Assembly: GCA_046758905.1 (NCBI GenBank)
Contig: JBHIBC010000071.1
Coordinates: forward strand, 1-13,791
Direction of reading: 5' to 3'
DNA from: JBHIBC01 sp046758905
GTDB taxonomy: Bacteria > Acidobacteriota > Polarisedimenticolia > Gp22-AA2
DNA length: 13,791 bases
A model generated the notes under the pieces. It did not search any database, had not been told where the DNA came from, and was given only the letters and a program-made list of their open reading frames with translations. A program made the position numbers and the translations under genes. Numbering within the stretch: position 1 is the first letter of the stretch; each line of letters starts with the position of its first letter. This document shows, piece after piece, positions 13,726 to 13,791 of the stretch.

Positions 13726-13791
13726 CCTCAAGCCCCTCCCTGAAGGGCGATCCCGGGCAGTTCCCCGCGCGATCGCCGGCGAGCCCCTCCC
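13726..13791. other. non-coding tail after purE with a 10-bp direct repeat
   Basis: AGCCCCTCCC occurs at 13731-13740 and again at 13782-13791, 51 bases apart, the second copy being cut by the window edge. Between them are CCCTGAAGGG and CGATCCCGGG-type short palindromes without a T-run. This may be a terminator region or the start of a repeat; too little is visible to decide. Confidence 0.3.

Noticed and set aside
1..13791. Mobile element, prophage, defence island, tRNA or rRNA gene
   Set aside because: No transposase, integrase, phage, restriction or toxin genes, no terminal repeats, and no tRNA or rRNA signature were recognised on either strand.

Overview
The window is 13.8 kb of very GC-rich bacterial chromosome (roughly 70% G+C by eye, codons almost always ending in G or C). 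All nine supported genes lie on the plus strand and are densely packed. The genes look chromosomal: an RND efflux pump, envelope lipoproteins, glycosyltransferases and a purine-biosynthesis gene. I see no insertion sequence, phage gene, CRISPR array, tRNA or rRNA. The style suggests a Gram-negative soil or sediment lineage, such as Acidobacteriota or a similar high-GC group: HAE-type RND pump, Tat and lipoprotein signals, TAGAAT/TATGAT-like -10 boxes in a GC-rich background. That placement is an inference from style, not from a marker gene.

Layout. Positions 1-4251 hold a periplasmic adaptor (5' end outside the window) that overlaps a 1067-residue RND inner-membrane pump by 4 bp; no outer-membrane channel gene is in view. 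Positions 4340-5233 encode an alpha/beta hydrolase with a short lipoprotein-like signal. Positions 5329-6507 encode a secreted DUF4097-type protein built from nine TGSG[D/N] repeats. A likely sigma70-type promoter at 6572-6600, with an inverted repeat across its -35 box, precedes a tight five-gene run: Tat-exported flavin amine oxidase (6628-8013), SDR oxidoreductase (8028-8813), GT4 glycosyltransferase (8810-9919), M19 dipeptidase lipoprotein (9954-11276) and a polytopic GT-C-like membrane protein (11286-13196). A clear TTGACA-17-GACAAT promoter overlapping the last stop codon then drives purE (13228-13725), very probably as a leaderless mRNA.

Functionally, the adaptor and pump form one efflux machine. 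The hydrolase and the DUF4097 protein are separate exported products. The five-gene run combines exported enzymes acting on amines and dipeptides with cytoplasmic and membrane sugar-transfer enzymes. This would fit envelope or glycan modification, but no pathway can be named. PurE is housekeeping and appears independently controlled. I found no convincing new defence or mobile system. The items most worth a second look are the amine oxidase that lacks the usual flavin-site lysine, the promoter architectures and the TGSGD solenoid.
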